Source: Pseudacidovorax intermedius
GTDB taxonomy: Bacteria; Pseudomonadota; Gammaproteobacteria; Burkholderiales; Burkholderiaceae_C
Length of the DNA: 64,000 nucleotides
NCBI RefSeq assembly: GCF_001476815.1
Contig: NZ_LDSL01000051.1
Span: 1-64,000, forward strand
Reading direction: 5' to 3'
Position 1 is the first letter of the stretch, and each line of letters starts with the position of its first letter. Under the pieces are notes generated by a model. That model did not search any database. It had not been told where the DNA came from and was given only the letters and a program-made list of their open reading frames with translations. The position numbers were made by a program, and so were the translations under genes. This document shows positions 50,690 through 59,604 of this stretch, one piece after another.

Positions 50690-51724
50690 TCAATCGAACT
50701 TCACGCGCGGATCCACCCACACGTAGCACAGGTCGCTGATCAGCTTGGTCACCAGGCCGATCAGCGTGAAGAGGTAGAGCGTGCCCAGCACCACGGGATA
50801 GTCGCGGCGGATCACGCTCTCGTAGCTCAGCAGGCCCAGGCCGTCGAGCGAGAACAGCGTCTCGATCAGCAGCGAGCCGGTGAAGAAGGCGCCGATGAAG
50901 GCCGCCGGGAAGCCGGTGATGATGGGGATGAGCGCGTTGCGCATCACGTGCTTCCAGAGGATCTGCTTCTCGCGCAGACCCTTGGCGCGGGCCGTCAGCA
51001 CGTACTGCTTGCGGATCTCCTCCAGAAAGGCGTTCTTGGTCAGCATGGCCGTCACGGCGAAGCTGCCGAGCACCATGGCCGTCACGGGCAGCACGATGTG
51101 CCACAGGTAGTCGACGATGCGCGCGCCCCACGACAGCTGCGCCCAGTTGGCCGACGTCAGCCCGCGCAGCGGGAACCACTGCAGCTGCCCGCCGAACACC
51201 ACCAGCAGCGCGACGCCGAGCACGAAGCCGGGAATCGCATAGCCGATCAGCACGATGAGCGTGGTGACGAAGTCGAAGCGCGAGCCCGCCCGCACCGCCT
51301 TGGCCACGCCCAGCGGCACCGCGATCAGGTAGCTGATGAAGAAGGTCCACAGCCCCAGGCTGATCGAGACCGGCAGCTTCTCCTTCACCAGTTCCCACAC
51401 GGCCTTGCGCTGGTAGAAGCTCTGGCCGAGGTCGAAGGTGGCGAAGGCCTTGAGCATCTGCCAGAAGCGCTCGACCGGCGGCTTGTCGAAGCCGTAGAGG
51501 GCGCGGATTTCGTTGACCTGCTGCGCACTCAGGCCCTGCCGGCCGCGGTAGGCGGAGCCGCCGGCCGACGGCCCTTCGCCGCCCGCGGCGCGGCCCTGCA
51601 ACTGCGACACCATCTGCTCCACCGGCCCGCCAGGCACGAACTGGATGACGACGAAACTCACCAGCAGCACGCCGAACAGCGTCGGCACCATCAGCAGCAG
51701 GCGTTTGAGGATGTAGCTGCCCAT
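50690..51724 (-). CDS. yejB: Peptide ABC importer permease YejB
   Basis: 344 residues: YILKRLLLMVPTLFGVLLVS, FVVIQFVPGGPVEQMVSQL, a Gly-rich periplasmic loop, FDKPPVERFWQMLKAFATFD, and the EAA loop VLTARAKGLREKQILWKHVM. The insertion between the first helix and the core is characteristic of YejB. It lies between yejA and yejE in the importer operon. Confidence 0.95.
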   Translation of the reverse strand: MGSYILKRLLLMVPTLFGVLLVSFVVIQFVPGGPVEQMVSQLQGRAAGGEGPSAGGSAYRGRQGLSAQQVNEIRALYGFDKPPVERFWQMLKAFATFDLGQSFYQRKAVWELVKEKLPVSISLGLWTFFISYLIAVPLGVAKAVRAGSRFDFVTTLIVLIGYAIPGFVLGVALLVVFGGQLQWFPLRGLTSANWAQLSWGARIVDYLWHIVLPVTAMVLGSFAVTAMLTKNAFLEEIRKQYVLTARAKGLREKQILWKHVMRNALIPIITGFPAAFIGAFFTGSLLIETLFSLDGLGLLSYESVIRRDYPVVLGTLYLFTLIGLVTKLISDLCYVWVDPRVKFD

Positions 51725-51730
51725 GGCGCC

Positions 51731-53527
51731 TTATTTGTTGCGGGCCGACGGCCACCAGGTGGCGGCGGCCCAGGTGTCAGGCTCGTAGTACGGCGGGATG
51801 ACCGGCGGCAGCACGAAGCCCGCCGGCCGGTAGCCGACCAGGAAAGAACTGCTGTACCACTGCGGAATGCCGTAGTAGCCGGTCGTGAGTATCCGGTCGA
51901 GTGCGCGCATGGCCGTGCCCAGCTGCTCGCGCGTGGTTGCGGCCAGCGCGTGCCGGATCAGCGCGTCCACCGCCGGATCCTTCAGGCCCCAGTAGTTGGC
52001 CGAGCCATGCGTGCCCGCCGCCTCCGAGCCGAAGTACTCCAGCAACTCGCTGCCGGGCGTGGTGCGTGCCGGGATGCGGATGCTGCCGAGCTCGAAATCG
52101 AAGTCGTCCATGCGTTGCTGGTAGAGCGCCCCGTCGACGTTGCGCACGGTCATCTGGATGCCCAGCTTGGCCATGGCGGCCTGCATGGGCAGCACCAGCC
52201 GCACGCCGGAGGGCTGGGCATTGAGGAACTCCACGGTGAAGGCCTCGCCCTTGGCGTTGCGCAGCGCCCCATCGCGGTAGGTCCAGCCGGCCTCGGCCAG
52301 CAGCGCGCGCGCCTTGCGCAGGTTCTCGCGCAGGCTGGACGGCGGCGCGGTGCTGGGCGATGCCGGCACGGGTCCGAAGACCTCGGGCCGCAGCTTGTCG
52401 CGCAGCGGCTCCAGCAGTGCCAGTTCGTCGGGGCCCGGCGCGCCCTTGGCCTGGAAGTCGCTGTTGGGAAACCAGCCCTGCACCCGCGTGTAGATGCCGT
52501 AGAACAGCTGGCGGTTGAGCCATTCGAAGTCCATCGTCAGGCCCAGCGCCTGTCGCACCCGCACGTCCTGGAACTTGGGATTGCGCAGGTTGAAGATGTA
52601 GCCCTGGTAGTCGCCCGGCGCGCCGCTCGGGAACACCTGCTTCTTGACCTCGCCGCTGTCGAAGGCCCGGCCGGTGTACTGACGCGCCCAGTTGCGCGAG
52701 ATGAATTCACGCTTGAGGTCGTACTCGCCCGCCTTCAGGCCCTCGAAGCGGGCCGTGTCGTCGAGGTAGAGCTTGTAGGTGATGCGGTCGAAGTTGTACT
52801 GGCCGCGGCGCACGGGAAGGTCGCGGCCCCAGTAGTTCTTGTCGCGCACATAGGTAATGTCACGCCCCAGGCGCGCGCTGGACGGCTGGTAAGGCCCCGA
52901 GCCGATGGGCAGCTCGGTGATGACCTGGTCGAAGGGCTTGCCCTTGCCCCAGCGCGGGCTGAAGACCGGGATGCCGCCGGCCAGAAGCGGCAGTTCGCGG
53001 CTGTCCGAATCGAAGTCGAAGCGCACCGTGCGCTCGCCCACCGCCTTGACGCTGCGGATGCCGGCCAGCAACGTGCGGAACTGCGGCGATGCCTGCTTGC
53101 TGATGAGCGTGCGCCAGGAATAGACCACGTCTTCGGCCAGAACGGGCTGCCCATCGCTGAAGCGCGCCTCGGGCCGCAGGCGGAACACGGCCGAGCGATG
53201 GTCCGGCGCCACCTCCACGTCCTCGGCCAGCAGACCGTAGGCCGTGGACGGCTCCTCGAGATTGCCGATGAGCAGCGATTCGAAGACCAGGTCCGTGAGG
53301 CCCGCAGGCGCCGTGCCCTTGAGGGTGAAAGGATTGAACTTGTCGAACTGCGTGACGGCAATGGGCGGCACCAGCCGGATCTCGCCACCCTTGGGCGCGT
53401 CCGGATTGACGTAGTCGAAGTGGGTGAAGCCCGCCGGGTACTTGATGTCGCCGAACTGGGCATAGGCGTGCGCACCCCAGGCGGGCAGCGCCGCAACCAG
53501 AAGGGCCGGGAGCAGCCAGAGTCGCAT
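51731..53527 (-). CDS. yejA: Peptide-binding protein YejA
   Basis: 598 residues with signal peptide [20 protein letters not shown] and the family-5 solute-binding fold: [71 protein letters not shown], and [17 protein letters not shown] near the end. It captures small peptides in the periplasm for YejBEF. It is divergent from fabI with only 37 bp between starts, so promoters must overlap coding sequence. Confidence 0.94.
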   Translation of the reverse strand: MRLWLLPALLVAALPAWGAHAYAQFGDIKYPAGFTHFDYVNPDAPKGGEIRLVPPIAVTQFDKFNPFTLKGTAPAGLTDLVFESLLIGNLEEPSTAYGLLAEDVEVAPDHRSAVFRLRPEARFSDGQPVLAEDVVYSWRTLISKQASPQFRTLLAGIRSVKAVGERTVRFDFDSDSRELPLLAGGIPVFSPRWGKGKPFDQVITELPIGSGPYQPSSARLGRDITYVRDKNYWGRDLPVRRGQYNFDRITYKLYLDDTARFEGLKAGEYDLKREFISRNWARQYTGRAFDSGEVKKQVFPSGAPGDYQGYIFNLRNPKFQDVRVRQALGLTMDFEWLNRQLFYGIYTRVQGWFPNSDFQAKGAPGPDELALLEPLRDKLRPEVFGPVPASPSTAPPSSLRENLRKARALLAEAGWTYRDGALRNAKGEAFTVEFLNAQPSGVRLVLPMQAAMAKLGIQMTVRNVDGALYQQRMDDFDFELGSIRIPARTTPGSELLEYFGSEAAGTHGSANYWGLKDPAVDALIRHALAATTREQLGTAMRALDRILTTGYYGIPQWYSSSFLVGYRPAGFVLPPVIPPYYEPDTWAAATWWPSARNK

Positions 53528-53564
53528 GCGAGAATTCTGCCCAAGTTTTTCTCAAGGCAGACCC

Positions 53565-54359
53565 ATGGGCTTTCTCAGCGGCAAGAAACTTCTGATCACC
53601 GGCGTCCTCTCCAACCGTTCCATCGCCTACGGCATTGCCAAGGCCTGCCATGCGCAAGGGGCCGAACTGGCCTTCAGCTACGTGGGCGAGCGCTTCAAGG
53701 ACCGCATCACCGAGTTCGCTGCCGACTTCGATTCCAAGCTGGTCTTCGACTGCGACGTGGGCGACGACGCCCAGATTGCCAAACTCTTCGAAGACCTGTC
53801 GCAGACCTGGCCCAGGTTCGACGGCTTCGTGCACAGCATCGGCTTCGCGCCGCGCGAGGCCATCGCCGGCGACTTCCTCGAAGGCCTGTCGCGCGAGGCC
53901 TTCAAGATCGCGCACGACATCAGCGCCTACAGCTTCCCGGCCATGGCCAAGGCGGCCCTGCCCTACCTCAACGACCAGGCCGCGCTGCTCACGCTGACCT
54001 ACCTGGGCGCCGTGCGCGTGGTGCCCAACTACAACACCATGGGCCTGGCCAAGGCCAGCCTCGAAGCCTCGGTGCGCTACCTGGCCGGCTCGCTGGGCCC
54101 GAAGGGCGTGCGCGTCAACGGCATCAGTGCCGGCCCCATCAAGACGCTGGCCGCCAGCGGCATCAAGGGCTTCGGCAAGCTGCTGCCCGCCGTGGCGGCC
54201 GTGTCGCCCATCCGCCGCAACGTGACCATCGACGACGTGGGCAACGTCGCGGCCTTCCTGCTGTCCGACCTCGCCGGCGGCGTGACCGCCGAGATCACCT
54301 ACGTGGACGGCGGCTTCAGCAACGTGGTCGGCGGCATCGACGAGCCGGCCGAAGGCTGA
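53565..54359 (+). CDS. fabI: Enoyl-[acyl-carrier-protein] reductase (NADH)
   Basis: 264 residues. [20 protein letters not shown] is the FabI nucleotide-binding start; [33 protein letters not shown] and the catalytic Tyr-x6-Lys in [20 protein letters not shown] follow, then [18 protein letters not shown]. It reduces trans-2-enoyl-ACP in fatty-acid elongation and is the triclosan target. It leads a plus-strand set with ligE (26-bp gap) and a DUF454 gene. Confidence 0.97.
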   Translation: MGFLSGKKLLITGVLSNRSIAYGIAKACHAQGAELAFSYVGERFKDRITEFAADFDSKLVFDCDVGDDAQIAKLFEDLSQTWPRFDGFVHSIGFAPREAIAGDFLEGLSREAFKIAHDISAYSFPAMAKAALPYLNDQAALLTLTYLGAVRVVPNYNTMGLAKASLEASVRYLAGSLGPKGVRVNGISAGPIKTLAASGIKGFGKLLPAVAAVSPIRRNVTIDDVGNVAAFLLSDLAGGVTAEITYVDGGFSNVVGGIDEPAEG

Positions 54360-54385
54360 CCCGGCCGCCGGTCCACGGCCCATCG

Positions 54386-55222
54386 ATGCAGCGCCGCGCA
54401 TTCCTGCTGACGGCGTTCGCGGCGACGCTGGCCGCGCCGGCATGGAGCGCACCGCCCGCCCTGATGCTGGCGGAGGTGTGGCGCCCGGGCATGCCGCTCG
54501 CCGGCTACTGGGTCAGCGAAAAGTACGACGGCGTACGCGGCTACTGGGACGGCCGCGCGCTCTGGACGCGCGGCGGCGAGCGCATCTTCGCGCCCGCCTG
54601 GTTCACCGCCAACTGGCCCGCCGTGCCCATGGATGGCGAACTGTGGGCCGGGCGCGGACGCTTCGAGCAGGCGTCGGGCGCCGTCCGCAGCCAGGTGCCC
54701 GATGACACCGAATGGCGGGGCCTGCGCTTCATGGTCTTCGACCTGCCCCGCCAGGGCGGCGACTTCGACCAGCGCCTGGCCGCGCTGCAGCGCCTGCTTC
54801 CCGTGCCCGATGCACCCTGGCTGCAGGCCGTGCCGCAGGAACGGGCCACCACGCCGGCGGCCCTGCGGCAGCGGCTGAACGCGGTGGTGCACGCCGGCGG
54901 CGAGGGCCTGATGCTGCACCGGGGCGCCTCGCTCTACGGCGCGGGGCGCAGCGCCGACCTGCTCAAGGTCAAGCCCTACGACGATGCGGAGGCCGTGGTG
55001 CTGGCCCATCTGCCCGGCCGGGGCCGCCACCAGGGGCGCATGGGCGCGCTGCAGGTGCGCACGCCACAGGGCGTGGTGTTCCGCCTCGGCGGCGGCTTCA
55101 CCGACGCGCAGCGCGACGACCCGCCGCCGGTGGGCAGCACCGTCACCTACCGCTACAACGGCTTCAGCGCGCAGGGCGTGCCGCGCTTCGCCCGCTTCCT
55201 GCGGGTGCGCGAGGAGCGCTGA
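54386..55222 (+). CDS. Periplasmic-type ATP-dependent DNA ligase (LigE family)
   Basis: 278 residues, the compact size of LigE-type ligases. Signal peptide QRRAFLLTAFAATLAAPAWS suggests export, perhaps by Tat. Nucleotidyltransferase motifs are visible: motif I KYDGVR (adenylated Lys) in WVSEKYDGVRGYW, a central FMVFDLPRQGGDFDQRL, motif IV EGLMLHRGASLY and motif V DLLKVKPYDDAEAVV; an OB-like C-terminus follows. Such ligases seal nicked DNA outside the cytoplasm, perhaps incoming DNA during transformation. No Ku or competence gene is adjacent. Confidence 0.88.
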   Translation: MQRRAFLLTAFAATLAAPAWSAPPALMLAEVWRPGMPLAGYWVSEKYDGVRGYWDGRALWTRGGERIFAPAWFTANWPAVPMDGELWAGRGRFEQASGAVRSQVPDDTEWRGLRFMVFDLPRQGGDFDQRLAALQRLLPVPDAPWLQAVPQERATTPAALRQRLNAVVHAGGEGLMLHRGASLYGAGRSADLLKVKPYDDAEAVVLAHLPGRGRHQGRMGALQVRTPQGVVFRLGGGFTDAQRDDPPPVGSTVTYRYNGFSAQGVPRFARFLRVREER

Positions 55223-55227
55223 GCGTC

Positions 55228-55650
55228 GTGCAGTCGCCGCCGCCCCTTCCGCCTTCCGAGTCCGATCCGGCGAGCCCACGGCCGCTGCGCGGCTTGGCAC
55301 GCTGGCTGATGATGGCGCTGGCGGTCGTCGCCCTGGTGCTCGCGGTCGCAGGGGTGATCCTGCCCGGCCTGCCCACCACGCCCTTCGTGCTGCTGGCGGC
55401 CTGGGCGGCGGCGCGGAGCTCGCCGCGCCTGGCGGGTTGGCTCGAAGCGCACCGGCTCTTCGGCCCGCTGATCCGCAACTGGCGCAGCGGCGGGCGGGTC
55501 AGCCGGCGCGCCAAACGCAGCGCGGCCGCCGCGATGGCGGTGTGTGCGGTGCTGCTGCTGTGGCTGTCGCCTTCGCGCTGGGGCGCCGCGGCCGGCATCG
55601 TCGCCATGGCCTGCGTGCTGGTGTGGCTCTGGCGTCGGCCGGAGCCCTGA
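55228..55650 (+). CDS. DUF454 (YbaN-family) inner-membrane protein
   Basis: 140 residues: RGLARWLMMALAVVALVLAV, GVILPGLPTTPFVLLAAWAA, SSPRLAGWLEAHRLFGPLIR and NWRSGGRVSRRAKRSAAAAM, the DUF454 pattern with three or four helices. GLPTTPF is the family hallmark. Function unknown. The likely GTG start at 55228 is 5 bp after the ligase stop, so it is co-transcribed with fabI and the ligase gene. Confidence 0.83.
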   Translation: MQSPPPLPPSESDPASPRPLRGLARWLMMALAVVALVLAVAGVILPGLPTTPFVLLAAWAAARSSPRLAGWLEAHRLFGPLIRNWRSGGRVSRRAKRSAAAAMAVCAVLLLWLSPSRWGAAAGIVAMACVLVWLWRRPEP

Positions 55651-55690
55651 AGCCCCTGCCGGCCGGTGCACCATCACCGGCGACGGCCAT

Positions 55691-56509
55691 TCAGGCAGTC
55701 GGCCGCTCGCCCCGTGCCAGACGCGCGTCGATGTCGTCCAGCACCGGCATCAGGTCCGCCACGCTGTCGATCACGTAATGCGCGCCGGCCGCCTTCAGCT
55801 CTGCGGTGGCGCGTTCACGCACGGCCTGCTGCTCTACCGCGCCGAGCGCCTGCCAGTCGGCGAGGCTGAAACCCGCCGCATTGCCGCTGATGGCCAGGCC
55901 CACGGCCCAGGTGCCCGCATTCAAACCTTCCTGCACGCCCACGCCCGTGTCGTCCACCTTGACCACCGTGTGCGCCGGCCACACGCCCAGGTCGGCGAAG
56001 CAGCGGTACATCATGAGCGGCGAGGGCCGGCCGGCCGCCAGGTCGCCGGCGCAGACCAGGTTGTCCGGCACGTAGCCGCCCGCGGCGGCGATGCGGGTGA
56101 CCACCTCCATGATCGGCCGGTTGTAGCCGGTGGTGGAACCGATGCGCAGGCCGCGCGCACGGGCCGCGGCCACGGCCGCCAGCGCGCCGGGAATGAAGTC
56201 GCAGAAGTCCGGCACCACGGCGGCATTCATCGGCGTGAACACCTCGTAGAGCTCGTCGATGTCGGCGCGCGTGAAGCCGCGGCCGAAGCGCTCGGCCCAC
56301 TGGGCCGCGACGGCCGGCAGCTGGCTGAGCGCGTGGATGTGGTCCCACTTGGCCATGCCCATGGGGCCGCGGGCCTCGGCGATGCTCAGCGTGATGCCGT
56401 AGCGCTCGAAGAGCCGCACGAAGGCGCCCATCGGCGCGCGGGAGCCGAAGTCGATGATGGTGCCGGCCCAGTCGAAAACGACGGCCTGGAGTCGGGAGTG
56501 ATCGGTCAT
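55691..56509 (-). CDS. phnX: Phosphonoacetaldehyde hydrolase (phosphonatase)
   Basis: 272 residues of the HAD superfamily. The nucleophile Asp is in VVFDWAGTIIDFGSRAP, the Schiff-base Lys in GPMGMAKWDHIHAL, and the Mg-binding acid in VVKVDDTGVGVQEGLNAGTW. It cleaves phosphonoacetaldehyde to acetaldehyde and phosphate. The ATG at 56509 matches the family; an upstream in-frame start is less likely. It follows the FAD oxidoreductase gene by 84 bp. The usual partner phnW is absent from the window. Confidence 0.93.
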   Translation of the reverse strand: MTDHSRLQAVVFDWAGTIIDFGSRAPMGAFVRLFERYGITLSIAEARGPMGMAKWDHIHALSQLPAVAAQWAERFGRGFTRADIDELYEVFTPMNAAVVPDFCDFIPGALAAVAAARARGLRIGSTTGYNRPIMEVVTRIAAAGGYVPDNLVCAGDLAAGRPSPLMMYRCFADLGVWPAHTVVKVDDTGVGVQEGLNAGTWAVGLAISGNAAGFSLADWQALGAVEQQAVRERATAELKAAGAHYVIDSVADLMPVLDDIDARLARGERPTA

Positions 56510-56593
56510 GGCAAGCGAGGAATGACGAAACGGCGCGCGACGGCCGGTTGCGGATGAATCGAAGGAAGGGGCCACCGGCGTGCAGCCCTGCAG

Positions 56594-57727
56594 CTACCAG
56601 CTGGCAAAGACTTCCTCCGCGATGCCGAAGGCCGTGCTGGCGCCGGTGCCGCTGGTGACCACCACCAGCCGCGTGGCGTCGTCCGGCGCATCGATCAGGC
56701 AGTCGGTGCTGGGCGAGGAGGGATAGGTGCCCACCCAGCGCTGGGTGACGGTGTAGTCGGGCAGCTTGAGCGCCTCTTGCATGTGGCGCAGCATCAGCGC
56801 ATCCACGTGCGTGTCGGCAAAGGGTTCGAGCACCGGGCCGTAGTGGTGGGAATCGCCCACCACCAGCGAGCCATCGGCGCTCTGCACCACGATCAGGTGG
56901 ATGCCGTGGGCGAGCGACTCGCCCTCCTCCGCCTCCAGCTGCGCACGCAGCGCCTGGGCCGCCGGCAGCTGGCTGTAGCCGTGGTAGCGCACGAGGCTGA
57001 GGTCGGCCATGACCGAACCGGGCAAGTGAAAGCCCGCCGGCGGCTGCACGCGCAGCATGTGCAGCTGGCACAGCCGCAGCCCGTGCGGCGCCAGACGCTC
57101 GGCGAACAGGCCGTTCAGCTCGATGTTGGTGCAGACGGCCACGCGCTCCGCCTGCAGCAGCGCCCGCGAGGTGCGCACGCGCGGCGTGGCCACCTCCATG
57201 ACCTGCTCGCCGAAGCGGAAGACCACGCCGTGCGCCTCGGCCAGCCAGGCCGCGAGCAAGCCGATGGCGGTGCGCGATTCCACGCGTGCCTCGTGCGGGC
57301 TGTGGAGCACCGCGCGCGCCGGGCCGTGGTGGCTGTCCAGCCGCAGGGCGGGCGCGCGACGGGCGGCCTCGGCCACGTCCAGCAGTTCGCAGCCGGCGGC
57401 CATCTCGGTGGCCATGAACTGCTCGAGCACGGCCAGTGCCTTGTCGCGGAAGGCCGTGAGATACAGGCCGCGGTGGACGATGTCGATGCCCGCCTGCGGT
57501 GCCACCGCGCCCCACACCTCGCGGGCGCGGCGCGCGCGGCGCCAGGTGTCGCCGGCGCCCTGCCCCGTGACGGTGAGGAAGCCGAAGTTGCGGATGGAGG
57601 CGCCGATGCAGGCCGCGTCCTTCTCGACGACGCAGACCTTGAGGCCCCGCTGCGCCGCGGTATAGGCATGCGCCAGCCCGACGATGCCGGCGCCGACGAC
57701 GATGAGGTCGAAGTGGGTGTTGCTCAT
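56594..57727 (-). CDS. FAD-dependent oxidoreductase of phosphonate clusters (TIGR03364-like)
   Basis: 377 residues with an N-terminal FAD motif, FDLIVVGAGIVGLAHAYTAA, then CIGASIRNFGFLTVTGQGAG, HSPHEARVESRTAIGLLAAW, and C-terminal WVGTYPSSPSTDCLIDAPDD. This DadA/glycine-oxidase-like family occurs beside AEP genes; related enzymes oxidise AEP or N-methyl-AEP to phosphonoacetaldehyde. Directly upstream of phnX and with no transaminase gene present, it probably supplies PhnX. That role is inferred from context. It follows the permease gene by 11 bp. Confidence 0.85.
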   Translation of the reverse strand: MSNTHFDLIVVGAGIVGLAHAYTAAQRGLKVCVVEKDAACIGASIRNFGFLTVTGQGAGDTWRRARRAREVWGAVAPQAGIDIVHRGLYLTAFRDKALAVLEQFMATEMAAGCELLDVAEAARRAPALRLDSHHGPARAVLHSPHEARVESRTAIGLLAAWLAEAHGVVFRFGEQVMEVATPRVRTSRALLQAERVAVCTNIELNGLFAERLAPHGLRLCQLHMLRVQPPAGFHLPGSVMADLSLVRYHGYSQLPAAQALRAQLEAEEGESLAHGIHLIVVQSADGSLVVGDSHHYGPVLEPFADTHVDALMLRHMQEALKLPDYTVTQRWVGTYPSSPSTDCLIDAPDDATRLVVVTSGTGASTAFGIAEEVFASW

Positions 57728-57738
57728 GAGGAGGGAAT

Positions 57739-59439
57739 TCAGCGCCGGCGCCAGCGTTGGGTGCGCCGTTCGACCCAGCGGCCCAGCAGCAGGTACAGCA
57801 GCGTGACCACGGCCGAGGTGCCGGCGATCAGCACCGCCATGGCGGCCGCCGCACCGGTGTCGCCGGCCTCGTCCAGGTTGAGGATGGCGACCGACGCCAG
57901 CCGCGTGTCGGGCGAATACAGGAACACCACCGCCGAGATGGTGGTCATGGCGTTGATGAAAAAGTAGCGCGACACGTCCAGCAGCACCGGCAGGCAGATG
58001 GGCAGCGTGACCCGGCGCAGCGTGGTGAACATCGACACCTTCAGCGAGGCCGACACGGCCTCGAACTCGCCGTCGATGGCCTTCAGCGCCGTCACCATGG
58101 TCAGGTGGCCCGTGGTGTAGAAGTGCACCACCGTGCACAGCACCAGCAGCGCCAGGGTCTGGTAGAGCCCGTTGAGGGGGTTCCACGGCGCGTTGAAGAA
58201 GAAGATGTAGCCCAGGCCCAGCACCAGGCCGGGCACGGCCATGGGCAGCATGGCCATCAGCCGCACCACAGGCCGCAGTGCGTCCAGCCCCCGCGTCTTC
58301 TCGAGCACCCAGGCGCCCAGGAACACCAGTACCGTGCCCGCCACGGCCGTGCAGGCGGCCAGCAGCACGCTGTTGAGCACCGCACCGCCCAGCTCTGCAT
58401 CGACGATGCCGGCGGTGTAGTGGTCCAGGCTGGGCGTCAGGTTGTAGGGCCAGAATTTGGCGAAGGAGGCGAACACCGCCATGCCGAACATGGCCAGCAT
58501 GAGTGCGCACACCAGCAGGCAGTAGGCCGTCATCGCAGCGTCGAAGCCGCGCGCGGGCCGCGGCACCAGCGCCACGGCCCGGGCGCCCAGCATCGCGGTC
58601 TGGCGACGCTGCACGAAATGGTCCACCGCGAAGGTGAAGGCCGCCGGCGCCAGCAGCAGCAGTGCCACCACCGCGCCGCGCTGGAAGTCCTGCTGGCCGA
58701 TCACCAGCTTGAACACGTCGGTGGCCAACACGTTGAAGTTGCCGCCCACCACCTTGGGAATGCCGAAGTCGGTGATGACCAGGGTGAAGACCACCAGCGA
58801 GGCCGAGATCAGCCCGTACTTGGCGCCCGGCAGCGTGATGGTGAAGAAGCGCCGCACGGTGCGCGTGCCCATGGCGTCCGCCGCCTCGTACAGCCGTGCG
58901 TCGGCCAGCGACAGGGCCGTGACCAGGATCATGAGCGCATGCGGAAAGGTGGCGAAGCATTCGGCCAGCACGATGCCGGGTGCGCCGTAGATGCCGTCGA
59001 AGCCCAGCGCCTGCCACAGTCCGCGCGCCGCGCCCTGGTTGCCGAACCAGTAGATCAGCGAGATGGCCGACAGCAGCGAGGGCGCGAGCAGCGGCAGCAG
59101 CGTGATGCTGCGCAGCAGTCCCTTGGCCGGCATGCAGCTGCGCGTGAGCGCATAGGCGAAGGCGAAGGCCAGCGGAATGACGATGACGGTCACCAGGGCC
59201 GACACCCAGACGCTGTTCCACAGGCTGCCGAGCAGCGCGGGCGAGGCCAGGTAGCTGCGGAAGTGCTGCCAGCCGGATCGGCCTTCGGCCTCCTGCAGGG
59301 CCTGCGACAGGATGGCGCCCAGCGGCAGCAGCAGGCCGACGAGCAGCAGCAGGGCCACGGCGACCAGCACGCCGTGCGCGGCGCGCTCGGTCCAGTGCAC
59401 CTGCAGCCGCACGGGCGGAAGACGGACGGCGGCTTCCAT
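57739..59439 (-). CDS. 2-Aminoethylphosphonate ABC importer, fused permease (PhnU2-like)
   Basis: 566 residues with two permease modules in one chain, about twelve helices. First module: AFAYALTRSCMPAKGLLRSI and the EAA loop LYEAADAMGTRTVRRFFTIT; second module: LGLGYIFFFNAPWNPLNGLY and FEAVSASLKVSMFTTLRRVT. Length and fusion match the AEP permease family TIGR03262. The ATG at 59439 was chosen because the longer frame enters the palindromic repeat; there is no clear ribosome site, so translation may depend on structure or coupling. Confidence 0.87.
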   Translation of the reverse strand: MEAAVRLPPVRLQVHWTERAAHGVLVAVALLLLVGLLLPLGAILSQALQEAEGRSGWQHFRSYLASPALLGSLWNSVWVSALVTVIVIPLAFAFAYALTRSCMPAKGLLRSITLLPLLAPSLLSAISLIYWFGNQGAARGLWQALGFDGIYGAPGIVLAECFATFPHALMILVTALSLADARLYEAADAMGTRTVRRFFTITLPGAKYGLISASLVVFTLVITDFGIPKVVGGNFNVLATDVFKLVIGQQDFQRGAVVALLLLAPAAFTFAVDHFVQRRQTAMLGARAVALVPRPARGFDAAMTAYCLLVCALMLAMFGMAVFASFAKFWPYNLTPSLDHYTAGIVDAELGGAVLNSVLLAACTAVAGTVLVFLGAWVLEKTRGLDALRPVVRLMAMLPMAVPGLVLGLGYIFFFNAPWNPLNGLYQTLALLVLCTVVHFYTTGHLTMVTALKAIDGEFEAVSASLKVSMFTTLRRVTLPICLPVLLDVSRYFFINAMTTISAVVFLYSPDTRLASVAILNLDEAGDTGAAAAMAVLIAGTSAVVTLLYLLLGRWVERRTQRWRRR

Positions 59440-59443
59440 GGTC

Positions 59444-59604
59444 AGAAGGTGTGAATGAATCGGGCATGGCCGAGCGGGCTGCGAAAACGCGCCCAATCAA
59501 GGCGCAACGCGCAGCCATAGCTCGGGCTATGGCGAGCATTTGCAACGCCGAGTGGGCGTGTTTTGGCAGGACGAGCGGACATGGCGGGTTCGTTCATACC
59601 TTCT
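59444..59604. repeat. 161-bp imperfect palindrome between the AEP ATPase and permease genes
   Basis: AGAAGGT at 59444-59450 is matched by ACCTTCT at 59598-59604, and the arms between them are alignable along nearly their whole length with point differences (for example CGAAAACGCGCCCA against the complement of TGGGCGTGTTTTGG). The centre is a perfect hairpin, CCATAG-CTCGGG-CTATGG (59515-59532). It fills the gap almost completely and touches the ATPase stop codon. It could be a MITE-like or REP-like element, or an RNA structure that sets permease expression. Confidence 0.8.

Noticed and set aside
50948-54385. Upstream part of a 1424-codon frame ending in the DNA ligase
   Set aside because: Only the last 278 codons (from 54386) show ligase homology and a signal peptide; the rest is antisense to yejB/yejA and crosses fabI in another frame.
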